A stretch of 64,000 nucleotides of DNA from Diprion similis (taxonomy: Eukaryota > Arthropoda > Insecta > Hymenoptera > Diprionidae), in NCBI RefSeq assembly GCF_021155765.1, contig NC_060106.1:12550031-12614030 (forward strand), written 5' to 3'. This document shows positions 21,771-33,554 of the stretch, piece by piece. The stretch's first letter is position 1, and each line of letters opens with the position of its first letter. The position numbers and the translations under genes were made by a program. The notes beneath the pieces were generated by a model that did not search any database, had not been told where the DNA came from, and saw nothing but the letters and a program-made list of their open reading frames with translations.

Positions 21771-23386
21771 GGATATTGTAGCTAGTCAAATTTTGTTGTT
21801 ATGTTGCGTTTGTCGACATTACCAGTTAGTAGTTAAGTACTATTGAAGCAATACTCACGCTCTACAATGGCATATCTCTATTCTCTTCTATAGAAACACT
21901 AAGAGGAATGCGCATCAAAGTATTACGCAGACTGGAGTACACGGAATATTATTTGAATTCCACATTAAACGATTTTATTGCTCACCATACTACTATCTGG
22001 GAATAACGAGGCACCAGAAAACCCATTTGTCGCTTAGTCGATACATCAATTTTATCGCAATGTAGATAATACAGTGCGATGGGTTTCTCTTAATTGAAAA
22101 AAAAAAACGTTCCATGATATTTCTATGGAAAATTACAAATTATTCTACTTTTTATGAATTCGTAATCTCTCGACGTTTTGAAAAACGTGATGTAGTGCAA
22201 CTATTTTTAATTTATTCAGCACTAGTTAAATTTTTCAAATGTTTTTTCACTTTCTGGATTACTTATGTTCTTTTTATTGTTGTTGCAACTTCCACTCTGA
22301 AGGACTTAATAACTAATTAATTTCGATGGTTGAAAATGGTTTAACCATGTTACAAAAAAAGAAAGAGTCGTTTTAAAATGATGGCATTTTTAAAGTTAAT
22401 TCAGCCATAAGATGACTAGAATTCTTGAAGATTTAATCAAACGTTCAAAATCTAATATTCAAATACCGTGACAGTTATTACTGCGTTTTAAATTTACCAT
22501 ATTGGGCTTGGTATAACGTACTAAATTTGTCGTACATTACTTCAAATTATTTAAACTTTCGAAGACTGTTTGTGTTTCAAAATTTAGAAATGCAGAACTA
22601 ATTGACCTAAAGAAGAAAGTCAGACTGATTAACGATTAACCTTGCAAGTACAAAAGGTACATATGGCTATATTAGTGCAATCATAGGATATAATATTATT
22701 TATTCAAAATATATACATTCTAAGGGTATTATATTAATTTATTAACTTAAAAAGGTAAATATATATGTAAAAAAGACAAGGTATCGGTAAATTAAATGGA
22801 TTTCCTTGAACCGTGTACATGTAGAGATACATCTGTAATTATGTAAATACATGTATACCGAATATGAAGTACCTTGTACCAATTAGTCTGCCAAATAAAA
22901 TACTCTAGTAACTTATATTGTAACTCAAAGTGATACTTTCGGATATACATATATATACTGTAATGTGAGAATAGATATTATCGGTCAATGTCAATATGGG
23001 TATATTAGTAAACTTTGGTGCCCGGTATTTTCGAATCTCTCAAAAAAAAATTTTCACTAGCTTGCATCACATAAAATAATATTTGTGCCCTATTTACCTT
23101 GCATAGCAAGATACTTCATATCAGTTCAAAATCCAGTTGTAAATAAATCATGAATCATGATGAAGCGGGTATTATGCATCCTTCGCTCATATCTAGCCAG
23201 AGAGCAGTGCAAACAATCACTCTATCGATGGCTAATGTGCCACCTGCTGTAAACTGATAGATTCTGTAGGACTCACAATTTAATAAGCTGTCTGGTCTTT
23301 GAGTTGTAAACTTGCAAGTGAAGTGAAAATTTAACTATTCATTTGTGTTTGGAATAGTTAATGAAACTAAGACAAATTGTTGTGAC
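21771..23386. other. Spacer between the zinc-finger gene and the GPCR
   Basis: About 1.6 kb of AT-rich sequence with several A/T homopolymers. It contains the zinc-finger 3' UTR and the GPCR upstream region. No coding or repeat signal that I can support. Confidence 0.5.
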
Positions 23387-25209
23387 ATGTTGAATAATAC
23401 TGGGTCCTTTTCGTTAGGTCAATCGATTTTTAAGAGTCAAGGAACTAACTATACAGATGGTATTTTAAATGTACGATCTATTCAATATTATTATAACTGA
23501 TAACAGAATTCTTGATCATATTTAGCAGAAACGTATTTAGAATTTATCCGATTGTCAAGTATTTCTCAATATCAAATAAGATATTTAATTTCGCATGTCT
23601 AAATTTTAAGTTTAACGTGTTAAATCACTGCAAAATTAATTATTTATTAATGATCATAGTCTTAATTAATCTGAATGGATAAATTGTATTTATTAGGATT
23701 ATTTCGATACAACACAGCATTATTTTCCGAATGACATTTGGAAAGTGCGGCCAGCATGGGAAGTAACTCTCAAAGTAGCAACTATGATTCCTGTGGTTGT
23801 TGTGGGATTAGTTGGTAACATTAGCCTTATGTACGTGATAATACGCACACCCACTTTGCATACAACCACGAATATTCTTATTGCAAATATGGCATTGGCT
23901 GATTTCGGGACAACTCTGTTCTGCCCGTGGATGTTTCTTTGTTTTGACTTATTTCAAAATTATATCTTCGGGTCGATTGGTTGTCACCTAGATGGATTAC
24001 TCTCACATGCTTTAACACTGGTCGCAGTATTCAGTTTGAGTGCCGTGAGCTACGACCGGGTGTCTCTTATCGTGCTGAGCACTTCAAGGAAGCTATCGAA
24101 AAGGTACCTATTGATTTCAGATAATACTACCCTTCATTGGATAGTTTGTCACAAGCTATCTTGAATAAACTGATAGATTTATATATATCAGATATATGTT
24201 TACCTACTGTCACTAAACTGAAAATGTTATCTTATTTTCCATAGGACAACCTATGTATTGTTGTGTACCACTTGGGTGGCAGGACTAGTAGTTGCAGCAC
24301 CATTGGCTTTTTTTCGCCAGTATCGGACGCGTCAGTGGATTGATTATTTGGAAACTTATTGCACCGAAAACTCCTTGTATCTTGCATTTTATTGGAGTAT
24401 CTTTGTCTGCATCAGCGTTTGGGCCCCTCTGACCATTATGGCTGTATGCCATACAGCCATTCTAATAAAAGTGGGTGTTGAAATTATTTTTCTACTTTTC
24501 TGGGATAGTCTGTAAAATGAAATCAGAGTTGACGATGTAAGAGATTTTGTAATGAAATTCACAGAGGAGCCCCTATTATTCATGGAAAATTTGGCTTTGT
24601 TACAGCTGGATAGATATGAAAGAGTTGTTCGAAAAAGTAAGCATCCTATTCAAGTCAAGTATAAAAGAAAAGTAGCCAGGATACTAGCCTTACTTGTATT
24701 AGTATTTATAATATGTCGAGTACCATTCACTATGCTAATCCTGCAGCGAAATCAGCTCTTACAGCACCCAGCGCAGCAGCAACAAGCAGATTCAATTTAT
24801 ATACTATGGTGAGCGAGCCTCACTGATATGTACCCTGGTACTTTATTCTCAATTTACGCCACTCCAATTAATAATTGCTATTTTATTAATAGATACCCTT
24901 GTCATTTTCTATATCTTTAGGTACACTAGCCGTTACTTGGTGCTACTTAATGCGGCTGTAAATCCCATTCTGTATGGCTGCAGCAACAGATCTTTGAGAC
25001 AAGCTTTAGCTTCGTGTGCAGGCATATCTTGGATCCTACGAAACGGAAAAGTGAATTTCACACGGAGATCTAACATTGTACGGAATACACCTGATCAGCG
25101 AGACATTCCGAAACCCCACTCACCCAGCTTCCATCCGGATAATCAGCACGGACCACTTCCTAATGTTTCTTCAATAATTTCACCAATCGCTTACACACCA
25201 GTATTTTAA
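23387..25209 (+). CDS. Rhodopsin-class (class A) G-protein-coupled receptor, orphan
   Basis: Exons 23387-23470, 23697-24103, 24245-24470, 24606-24808 and 24921-25209 give 402 residues. Exon 1 is inferred: its ATG reading frame ends in phase 0 at a GTACGA donor and supplies a short ectodomain with Asn-X-Ser/Thr sites (NNTGS, NYT). TM1 has GLVGNISLMYVI with the conserved Asn, TM2 NILIANMALADFGTTL, and TM3 ends SAVSYDRVS, a variant of DRY. TM4 (TTWVAGLVVAAPLAFF), TM5 (SIFVCISVWAPLTIMAVCHT) and TM6 (ILALLVLVFIICRVPFTML) are clear. TM7 is LNAAVNPILYGCSNRSLRQAL, with NPILY for NPxxY. The third intracellular loop is short. The layout fits peptide receptors, but the ligand and orthologue are not recognisable to me. 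Exon 1 is the weakest part. Confidence 0.88.
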
Positions 25210-25875
25210 ACACTATCAATATTGCAATCGCTAATTATTTCATGATATTGACAGTAGTATTGAGGTAATAATTGTCAGGCCTGATCATTTTGCTACTATG
25301 TGGAATATATATACAGGTAGATCAAGATTTGTTGAATCAATATATTTGGCAAATTTTAACTTACACTCTCAGTGCAATTACAAATTATATATTCAACAGC
25401 CATTTATGTTTCCACGTTCATTCATACAGGTTTGATACCACGCGTGAAACATTAGTAAACTTGAATCAAGTCTTCATACGCGCCGCGTCTCTTGCCGCCA
25501 CGATTTAAATTTCAAAACATTTTGTTATGCTGTGCCGAGCGGTAAAATTGCGAATTTCCAGCATAGATGCCACGGATGCCACTTCCCATAAGTGGGTCGG
25601 TAAAATCGGTATCACAAGCCACAAGCACAGTATCCGGCGTGTGCGGCATGTGTGTGTACCTGTGTTCAAACTAGAGCGAAGACTTTCTGCTCTTATAAAA
25701 AAATAATAACTTTTATAAACGTGCATCAACGTATGTACAGTACATTTAGTATTCATAATCTTTTCCCAACATCAGTTGAAATGAGCTAAAAAGTAAACTA
25801 TCGAGGAAAAATATTTCGTACTTTCAAATCATAGGTTATGTTCAAATATATTTGGCCATTCTTAATATCAACGTG
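25210..25875. other. Spacer between the GPCR and PPIL4
   Basis: A 666 bp stretch, with a GC-richer patch around 25480-25670 that probably marks the PPIL4 promoter. No gene seen. Confidence 0.55.
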
Positions 25876-28833
25876 ATGGCTGTTGTAATTGAAACAACAG
25901 TTGGTGATTTTACTGTTGATTTATTCACCGCTGAACGCCCACAGAGTAAGTGAAATCATACACATTTATTTACGTATAACAATACGTGAACTCTGTTTCT
26001 GAAATTATCCTACCTTAACCTAACCTAACAAATGTAACTGATGGTTATGGTATTACTTAACGACGAAGTGTAAAAATTCAATACATCTTGCAGCATGCCG
26101 GAATTTCTTGAAACTTTGCAAGATCAAATACTACAACTGGAGCTTATTCCATTCGGTGCAAAGCAGTTTCATTGCACAAACTGGCGATCCTACGGGAACT
26201 GGAAAAGGTGGAGAAAGCGTATATGGTATTGTTCTAGGAGAGAAAGCTAGATATTATGAAGCGGAACAGATGCCAAAAATAAAACATGACAGAATGGGAT
26301 TGATATCGATGGTCAATTGTGGCAACAATATGTTAGGATCCCAATTTTTCATCACCCTTGGATCTGAACTTCAGTCTTTAGATGGAGAGCATTGCGTTTT
26401 TGGTGAAATCACAGAAGGATTGGAAGTTGTCCTGAAATTTAATGAAGCAATATGTGATGGAGATTTCAGACCCTACCAAGATATTAGAATTTCGCATACA
26501 GTCATTTTAGAAGACCCATATGACGATCCACTGGGATTAGTCATTCCAGACAAAAGTCCAGAGCGTACCAAGGAAGCTTTGATGGTAATGTCACTTTTCT
26601 CTTTAATGGTTATCAATCCATGCTTAGAGAACTAACTGAAAATCATTTTTAGAGTGACAGAATCGGAGCTGACGAAGTCATTGATGATACAGCAGGTATG
26701 ACTGCTGAGGAGATAGTGGAGATGAGGAAAGAAAGAGAGGCAAAGGCCCGAGCTACAATCCTTGAAATTGTCGGAGATCTACCTGATGCTGATATGGCAC
26801 CACCTGAAAACGTTTTGTTTGTCTGTAAACTAAACCCAGTGACTGGTGATGATGATTTAGAAATAATATTCAGCAGATTTGGAAAAGTTGTTGGGTTAGT
26901 TATAAATATCTACTATTTCAGGGAAATTAGTCTATGTTTGAGATGGTTTATTGAGAATTTTTTAATTTAAAACAGCCAAAGCTTTAAGTAAAAGTAAACG
27001 CTGCAAATAGGTTTGATTTAAGAATCTACAAGACAGTTTTCTTCTTCCACAATTTAATTCTTCAATTTTTAATAATCCATGCAATTTACTAAAATAATTT
27101 TAATCTTTCAGCTGTGAAGTTATAAGAGATCGTCAATCTGGAGATTCATTGCAGTATGCATTTATTGAATTTGCGGATCGAAAGAGTTGTGAAGATGCTT
27201 ATTTTAAGATGGACAATGTACTGATTGACGATCGTCGAATACACGTTGATTTCTCCCAATCGGTGTCAAAAATGCGTTGGCGTGGTAAAGGAAAAGGGAT
27301 TCAGTATTATGACGACTCAGAGAAAGTGAACCAAAATCATGGAAATTCACACGAAACTAATAACAAAAATGGCAGAGGAAAAAAAGTCCAAGCCTATGAT
27401 AAAGATAAAGAAAGAAAGTGTTCTCTTAGGGAGGAAAGTGAAAGAAAACGGTATCACCAGGAAAAGAGAAAGCATACACCGGTAGATGAGACTCACAGGA
27501 AAAATAACAAAAATAACGATAGACGATCTGGTGATAGAGAGAATACTCGAAGCTTCTATCCGAGAAATGATTCATGGGAAAGACCTAAAAATACCTACAA
27601 TCAGAGCAAACCAGATATGGGTGGAAGAAGGAAAGACGAAACAGGCAGAGATAAATCAGAAAGGAACACGAAGCGTGACGACAACTATAGAAGCAGAGAT
27701 CGTAGAGATGATAACAGGAGTAATAATAACGATGAAAGAGGTACTGACAGAGATAGAAGACACAGAGAAGACTTTGAACGAGACAGAAGGGTATGTCAAA
27801 CTTTTTTTCTACATTTTATTAAATAATGATTAACGGTGTATAATTTAGCTTGAATGTCTTACACACATGTACAAAACGTTAACACCGTAAATGAAATGAA
27901 TATTCCCCATTGTTTATTTTCTGAACATGTTCGTTCTCCTGACTTGTCAATTGAACTATCTATCTGGTGTTTTGGATCTTATAGGCATCTAACACAATGA
28001 GGAGGCATGAGGAAAGGAAAGACCGAGTAAACAATAAATGGGAAGAAAATCAAAGAAAAAAAGGGGAAAATGAACGAAGACATAGAAGTGACCGTGATGG
28101 ACAACTTAGGTATCGAAATGAAGAGGTATTCAACAAAAATGGGCGAAAAGGTAACGTTGATGTTAGGGGAAGAGACGTTCATTACAGTTCGAAAGATAGA
28201 CGAATAGAATCTGCACATAAGAAAGTTCAAAAAACCGTCAGGAGCAAAGAAACAGAAAGTGTACCAGAAAAACGTAATTCAAAATCACAGAAGACGAGAA
28301 GTAGCTCATCGTCTGAGGAGTCATCGAGTGAATCTGAATCTGAATCAAGCTCTGAATCCGATAAAAAAAGTAAAAGTTCGAAGAAAAAATTGAGAAAAAG
28401 AAAACATACCACCACGTCAAGTGATTCTTCAGATTCTGATGAGCCAAAAAATAAAATTAAGAAGAAGAAGAAGCGGTGTAAGGACACCTCTGACTCAGGC
28501 GATAGTGATGACAAGAAAGTCTCTAAAAAAAAGTCTGATGCGCAAATCAAACGAAAACAAAAACTAAAGAAAAAACAGTGTGATTATGAAAATACGAAGA
28601 AGCTGAAATCAAAGGAAAAAAAGACCGGTGAAGGTAACAAGAAAGTAAAAACTAAGAAATCGAGAAGAACGAAAGTAAGTTCATCCTCTGAGAGTGAATC
28701 TTCAAGTTCAAGTTCAGATAGCTCACAATCTGATTCTCGAAAGAAAAAAAGAAAGTCATCCACAAAACTTAAAAAGGTAAAGAAATCAAAAAAATCAAGA
28801 AGACAAACCGAATCGAGTTCGAGTTCTGACTGA
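25876..28833 (+). CDS. PPIL4: Peptidyl-prolyl cis-trans isomerase-like 4 (cyclophilin + RRM)
   Basis: Exons 25876-25945, 26094-26584, 26653-26894, 27112-27790 and 27985-28833 encode 776 residues. Residues 1 to about 165 are a cyclophilin ([20 protein letters not shown], then [40 protein letters not shown]). An RRM follows at about 240-318 ([23 protein letters not shown]1-like [12 protein letters not shown], then [18 protein letters not shown]). The remaining roughly 440 residues are first Arg/Asp/Asn-rich, then blocks of Ser-Glu/Ser-Asp alternating with poly-Lys. This tail is longer than in human PPIL4 (492 aa in total). PPIL4 joins activated spliceosomes; the charged tail suggests nuclear-speckle and RNA contacts. 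The start is fixed by the cyclophilin N terminus. Confidence 0.96.
26013..26029. repeat. Telomere-like CCTAA repeats in PPIL4 intron 1
   Basis: CCTTAACCTAACCTAACA, about three units of the complement of the insect telomere repeat TTAGG. Such short runs are common near insect gene starts. Confidence 0.5.
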
Positions 28834-29110
28834 CAAAAATGATGAATAACTATTGGGTGATAAATCATGTGATTGATGCTGCACTGTTATTACAGAGTGA
28901 AACATGATTAATCCGTACACTTAATCATGGTGAACGAATGAACAATATTGAATCACGATGAACGTTTTTCTATTCCTGATCCTGTTGCATGGTGCAGGCT
29001 AGTTATTTACTCAGAAGAAATATCATTGAAACATCATGTAAACCCAAAATAACAACATACGTATATGGAGATGTCATATTTTTGTGCCAGATACCATGGT
29101 ATTGGTGAAA

Positions 29111-29116
29111 AATAAA
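29111..29116 (+). terminator. Polyadenylation signal, PPIL4
   Basis: AATAAA, about 280 bp after the PPIL4 stop codon. Confidence 0.55.
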
Positions 29117-30280
29117 AGAAAATTTTTTATTCTTAATTTAACATCATAGCTTTTAATTATAGTCTTATTCTTCTGTTGCCACGAAGAAAGAACACGCCCA
29201 CACCTTCATTCAAACAGACTTTAACACATCATTTCAAGTGCATGATTACAGTTTTTGCAAAGTTGGACAATGATACGTCTATCCGCAGTTATATATGACG
29301 AGTAAAGCTGTTCATCGAGCTTCAAAATACAGGGTGTGCATATTTTCTCACAACGAAAATAGATCCATATAATCAATATAATTGTATTGCGTCCTACAGT
29401 ATAAATGTGTAGTGGCATCAGTACAGCCAACAGCACTCGATACTTTGCAGCTAACCAGAGTAGCGTATTGAATTCACGTATCATAAGATGCCGGAAAAAC
29501 CATCCATTCTACACTGCAGTTGGACGGGTTTCATGAATGAAACCATCCCTTAGCATCAACAGGCGTCTCTTACTACGACGTCTCTCCGATCGATCCGAAC
29601 CACCGGGAATCCCCACCCTAGGCTACGGGCTAAGCGAGGCACCACCGAGCATCGCTTGTGCGTCTCTTTCAAGAATCCACCGATGACGTCAACGACGCGG
29701 TGTGCTGCATCCCCCACGCTCACCCCGAACCCAAATACAGTCGCTAATCCGAGAACTCACGGCAGTGTGACATCAGAGCAAATAATCCAATGGATTCAGC
29801 GGAGAAAAATGGTCAATTGTAAGCTAAAGAAATTTTTTTTAGGGACATGAATAAGATGAAAAAAATTTCACAGCAAACTTCAATCGGGATGATAAATGTA
29901 GGTACCATATCTTATCTTCATCCGTTCTTCGGATTTAGAATTCATTTCAATGAAACATCTTGCGGAGCGATAAGGTTTCCTTGGTTCATATCGTTCGCAA
30001 AACAAACCAAGAAAACTATAAGAGAAGAAGGTTTTATCTTCGACTCATGCCTCATCCGTTCAAAGACAAGAATTTCCAAGCAGTCGACTTATATCTCGTG
30101 TCAAAGGCCGCAAACGTCACGGCGAGGTAGCATGGTTTTTACTACTACCCATAACACTTGCGCGTCTTTCTTTTTCCGGGCTTTGATTTTCCCTCAGTGC
30201 TAAAATAAATTTCTCGTACAAAAGGATGGAGGGGTAGCTATTTCCCGGCCCCTCGAGGTATTCCCCTTTCGTTTCGTTCA

Positions 30281-30549
30281 TCCCTTGCTCTGACGCGTGG
30301 GCGTCGTAGGCGTAGGCGTCCCGGGTGGGGAGGAATCTGCGGGGGTGGCTGATCGACCGCCTGCCTCGCCACCGTGGCTCCCGCGCCGAGCCCTGCCACC
30401 CAGCACTGCTTCCCGGACCGTCAGAGCTTCAGGTGGTTTCACTTTCCACTCTCCACTGATCAGCGCAACCATCAGAACCAGACAGACGATAGAAGGAAGA
30501 AGATTGTTAGCGAGAGGCTACTGCTTGGAGACAAGAGGGACACGCTAAG
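30281..30549 (+). promoter_or_regulatory. Candidate promoter and non-coding first exon of the neuropeptide precursor
   Basis: A GC-rich island with repeated GCGTNG motifs near 30298-30320. It is followed at 30549/30550 by a consensus splice donor (AAG|GTGAGA). The next plus-strand acceptor that makes sense is TAG at 33554, immediately before the precursor ATG. The start of the island is arbitrary; the transcription start is not determined. Confidence 0.4.
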
Positions 30550-33500
30550 GTGAGATTTTGATTCTGGAACATTGACGAGTACGAAAGTCAAATTCTTCAT
30601 TTATTAATATCGTAATATAAGACAGGTCGAACTTTTTAAATTATTTCGAAACTTGGTTCTGAAGTTATCTAGCGAGGGAAATTTACGCTTTCGGAGAAAC
30701 AATATTTTCCGTCGAACTTTCTCATGCTTTCGGCACGGGTGAAAAAAATTAATTACGTTACAATTATCTATCACAGATATGCAAATTGAGTCATCCGTAA
30801 TTTCGCAGAATATTGCCAGATTAATCTAACATCGAATTTTATGAAGAAAAACGAAGCAATTGCGTAAAAGACTTCTAGAGATGTTGGAACATTAGCAAAT
30901 ATTCGATTTTTTTTCATACGATAATTTCTTTTTGGTCATCAAATTTTCAACTCAGTTACAGCGATATGTTATTTGTGCTTGTTCACTCAAGCGTTGGGTA
31001 ATTTGTTGAGTAGAATGAATGCTCTTTATAAAGTGCGGATACAGGTACCCAAAGGCAAGGTTGATGTTGGACCCTTCATCATTGCTTCAAAAATAGTTTG
31101 CCGATGAGCTTTTCATAAAGTTTCATCAATAATACGTCATTTCCACGTAACTGCTTTATTCCCCGTTGTAATTTTCATTTCTGGTATCCTATTGAATATA
31201 TGCAGGGCCTGAGAGATGTTTTAAATATTAATTCATACGATAGAGAATCTTCTGAATTTGTAATATTTTACGTAGTAACTTAAACGTGTCTGGTAAATGA
31301 CAAGTAGGTATACCCAAAAACCTCGAATTCAATATGACTTCGAGTTTGTATAATATTTATATTGCACGTAATACTCAGATTAATTATTAAACATGGTTCA
31401 ATACACATAAATTAACATGGTTCCAATAACGAGTAATCTTCCAAATTAACTATCCAGGAATAACCAACCGCGAGGAGATAGGACAAAAAGCTTTTAAAAG
31501 TGACATTCGCTGTCAAGTTTTCGAAAAATTTCATTATACCTTTCCTTTTTAATATTGAACCAGGGTAGAATGTTTTATGGATCTAGCGCTATGCGCTTGT
31601 ATCAACAGATTAGAGATTAAACGCATTTTTATATGGCATGTTATACCTATCCTTTGTATGCATATTAATCCGCTATGCATACATATTTGAAATTACTTTT
31701 AGCATATTGGTATAATCTCTCCGAATATTAGGCGCGTTGTTTACACCTTACGCTATCCTAACAGAAATTTTTCAAACTATATTGAAAAATGATCGCTATT
31801 AGAATCCAGACCGTAGCTTTTTAAAAATTGCAGGAAACCGTTAAAATTATATCCTTGCGTATTGCCAACTTCATGAAATCAGATATCACTTATTGACAAA
31901 TTGCTTTGCTACAAGATATTCGGTTTAAAAAACTTATTTTACGAGTCGGATGACTCGCTAACTGGCTGCGGCTGACCGAATACTGCTCATACTACTTGCG
32001 TTCAGTTTTCAATCTACCTTTTCAGTGCACAACTCTGTTGGAACTAAAGATTCAGTTTCTGTTGATTCATCAATTTCAAACTTTTCGTATGAATACGTAC
32101 AGTTTATCGTTCCAATGCAACGTGCAAAAGCACGGATAGATGTGAATGAATTAAATTATTTCAAATATAAATAGAACTGACAGCAGTGTGCTGATTATGG
32201 GCTCGCCTTCCTCAACCCAACGATGACTAATTTCACGCCATATTATATTCAAGTACGATAATCCAAACATGCATATCTCTATAAATCGTATGGCCATTTA
32301 TTGTTCGCAATTTATTTATATTGATTTCTCCACCCCGAATATTTGCCAATAGTATAGGTATTTTTAATATAGAGAGACAGAGAGAGATTATAATTATTTG
32401 CGAATCAGAACAATAATTATATTGACATTAGAATTATGTTTACAGTGAGTTAAAACTGCGGAGCGTGAAACATGCGATCATTTATTGTTTGCAATAACCC
32501 CATCGATAAACTCGTTTATCATTGTTATTTGGAATCACGAATACTGAGGAAAGAGATGCAATGATACGGACGTAATTGGGAAACAGTTTGGGTGCTTATG
32601 TGCTTATGTCCCCAATAGACCTTAGAGATGTGCGTGTAAGTACGGGTTACGTTCGCACCGTCGACTTGGCAACAATTTCCCTCGACTAATTAATATTTAA
32701 ACAAGCCGCACCCTGTCCCACCAGGTTGATGTTGTCAGCTACCAACTAGCGCGTATTTACCTCATTCGCTTCCTCCGAGCATCAAGAACCCTGGCAAGCA
32801 TCTAATTAATTTTCCACCCCATCGCCCACCATTTATCTCAAACTTTGTTGACTCTAGGTACTTCGACGTTAAAATGTTTAATCGTGTTTATTTCGTCGTG
32901 CAATTTCGCTCGATCTTCTTGCCACATTCTAACTACGGCAACAGGTCTTGTCGTAAAACCAAAACTGTCGAAACCGATCAGCGTTTAATTTCTTATGTCT
33001 CTTGGTATAGAAGGGATTGCCAACACGCAATTAAACTATCTGTCATTTTCGTTTCTAGTTTGAAGCTCGTACATGATGCACAGTTATAGCTCCAGTATTT
33101 CATGCAGTTATCTGATCTTTTTTCGGATTAAAAATTGTGGGTCTTCTTATTTTTCAATAGGGGTACAAGAAAATCAGTCATTTTAAACCAAATAGTGACT
33201 ATTTGGCCTAAGTTGCGATTTCTATTATTGCTTTGAAGAGCAAAATAGAATTTTTTTAAATTTCAATAACATGAACATGGAATCATAAGCGGTTATATTC
33301 GAACATAAGGAAATCCAGTACTGCTTCCGATAAAACGGCAATTACCACTTTTTCATAAACACTTCTGTACGACCACGGCATTCTTGTATTATGTTTTGAT
33401 TTTGAGTTCTCTGTTTGACATTAACTCTGACATTTTTCGAAAGAAACTAATTATTGTTGCCCTTCTGAAGCTATGCGATAATTCATCAAAACAGCAGATA

Positions 33501-33554
33501 TTCGTGTCCGGTTTTTGTTCGGCGTTAACATTGAAATTATCACATTTTGTGTAG

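Larger units (their letters stand above)
28834..33554. other. Spacer and probable 5' UTR region of the neuropeptide gene
   Basis: About 4.7 kb. It begins with the PPIL4 3' UTR (AATAAA at 29111-29116). CpG-rich patches at 29550-29790 and 30220-30550 stand out from AT-rich surroundings. The second ends in a good donor (CTAAG|GTGAGA), and the neuropeptide start codon lies directly after an intron acceptor at 33554. I therefore infer a non-coding first exon ending at 30549 and a 3 kb intron. I see no other gene. Confidence 0.5.

Noticed and set aside
29656-30203. Open frames of 64 and 118 codons in the CpG-rich patch after PPIL4
   Set aside because: The composition suggests promoter or UTR sequence; there is no domain and no consistent exon structure.
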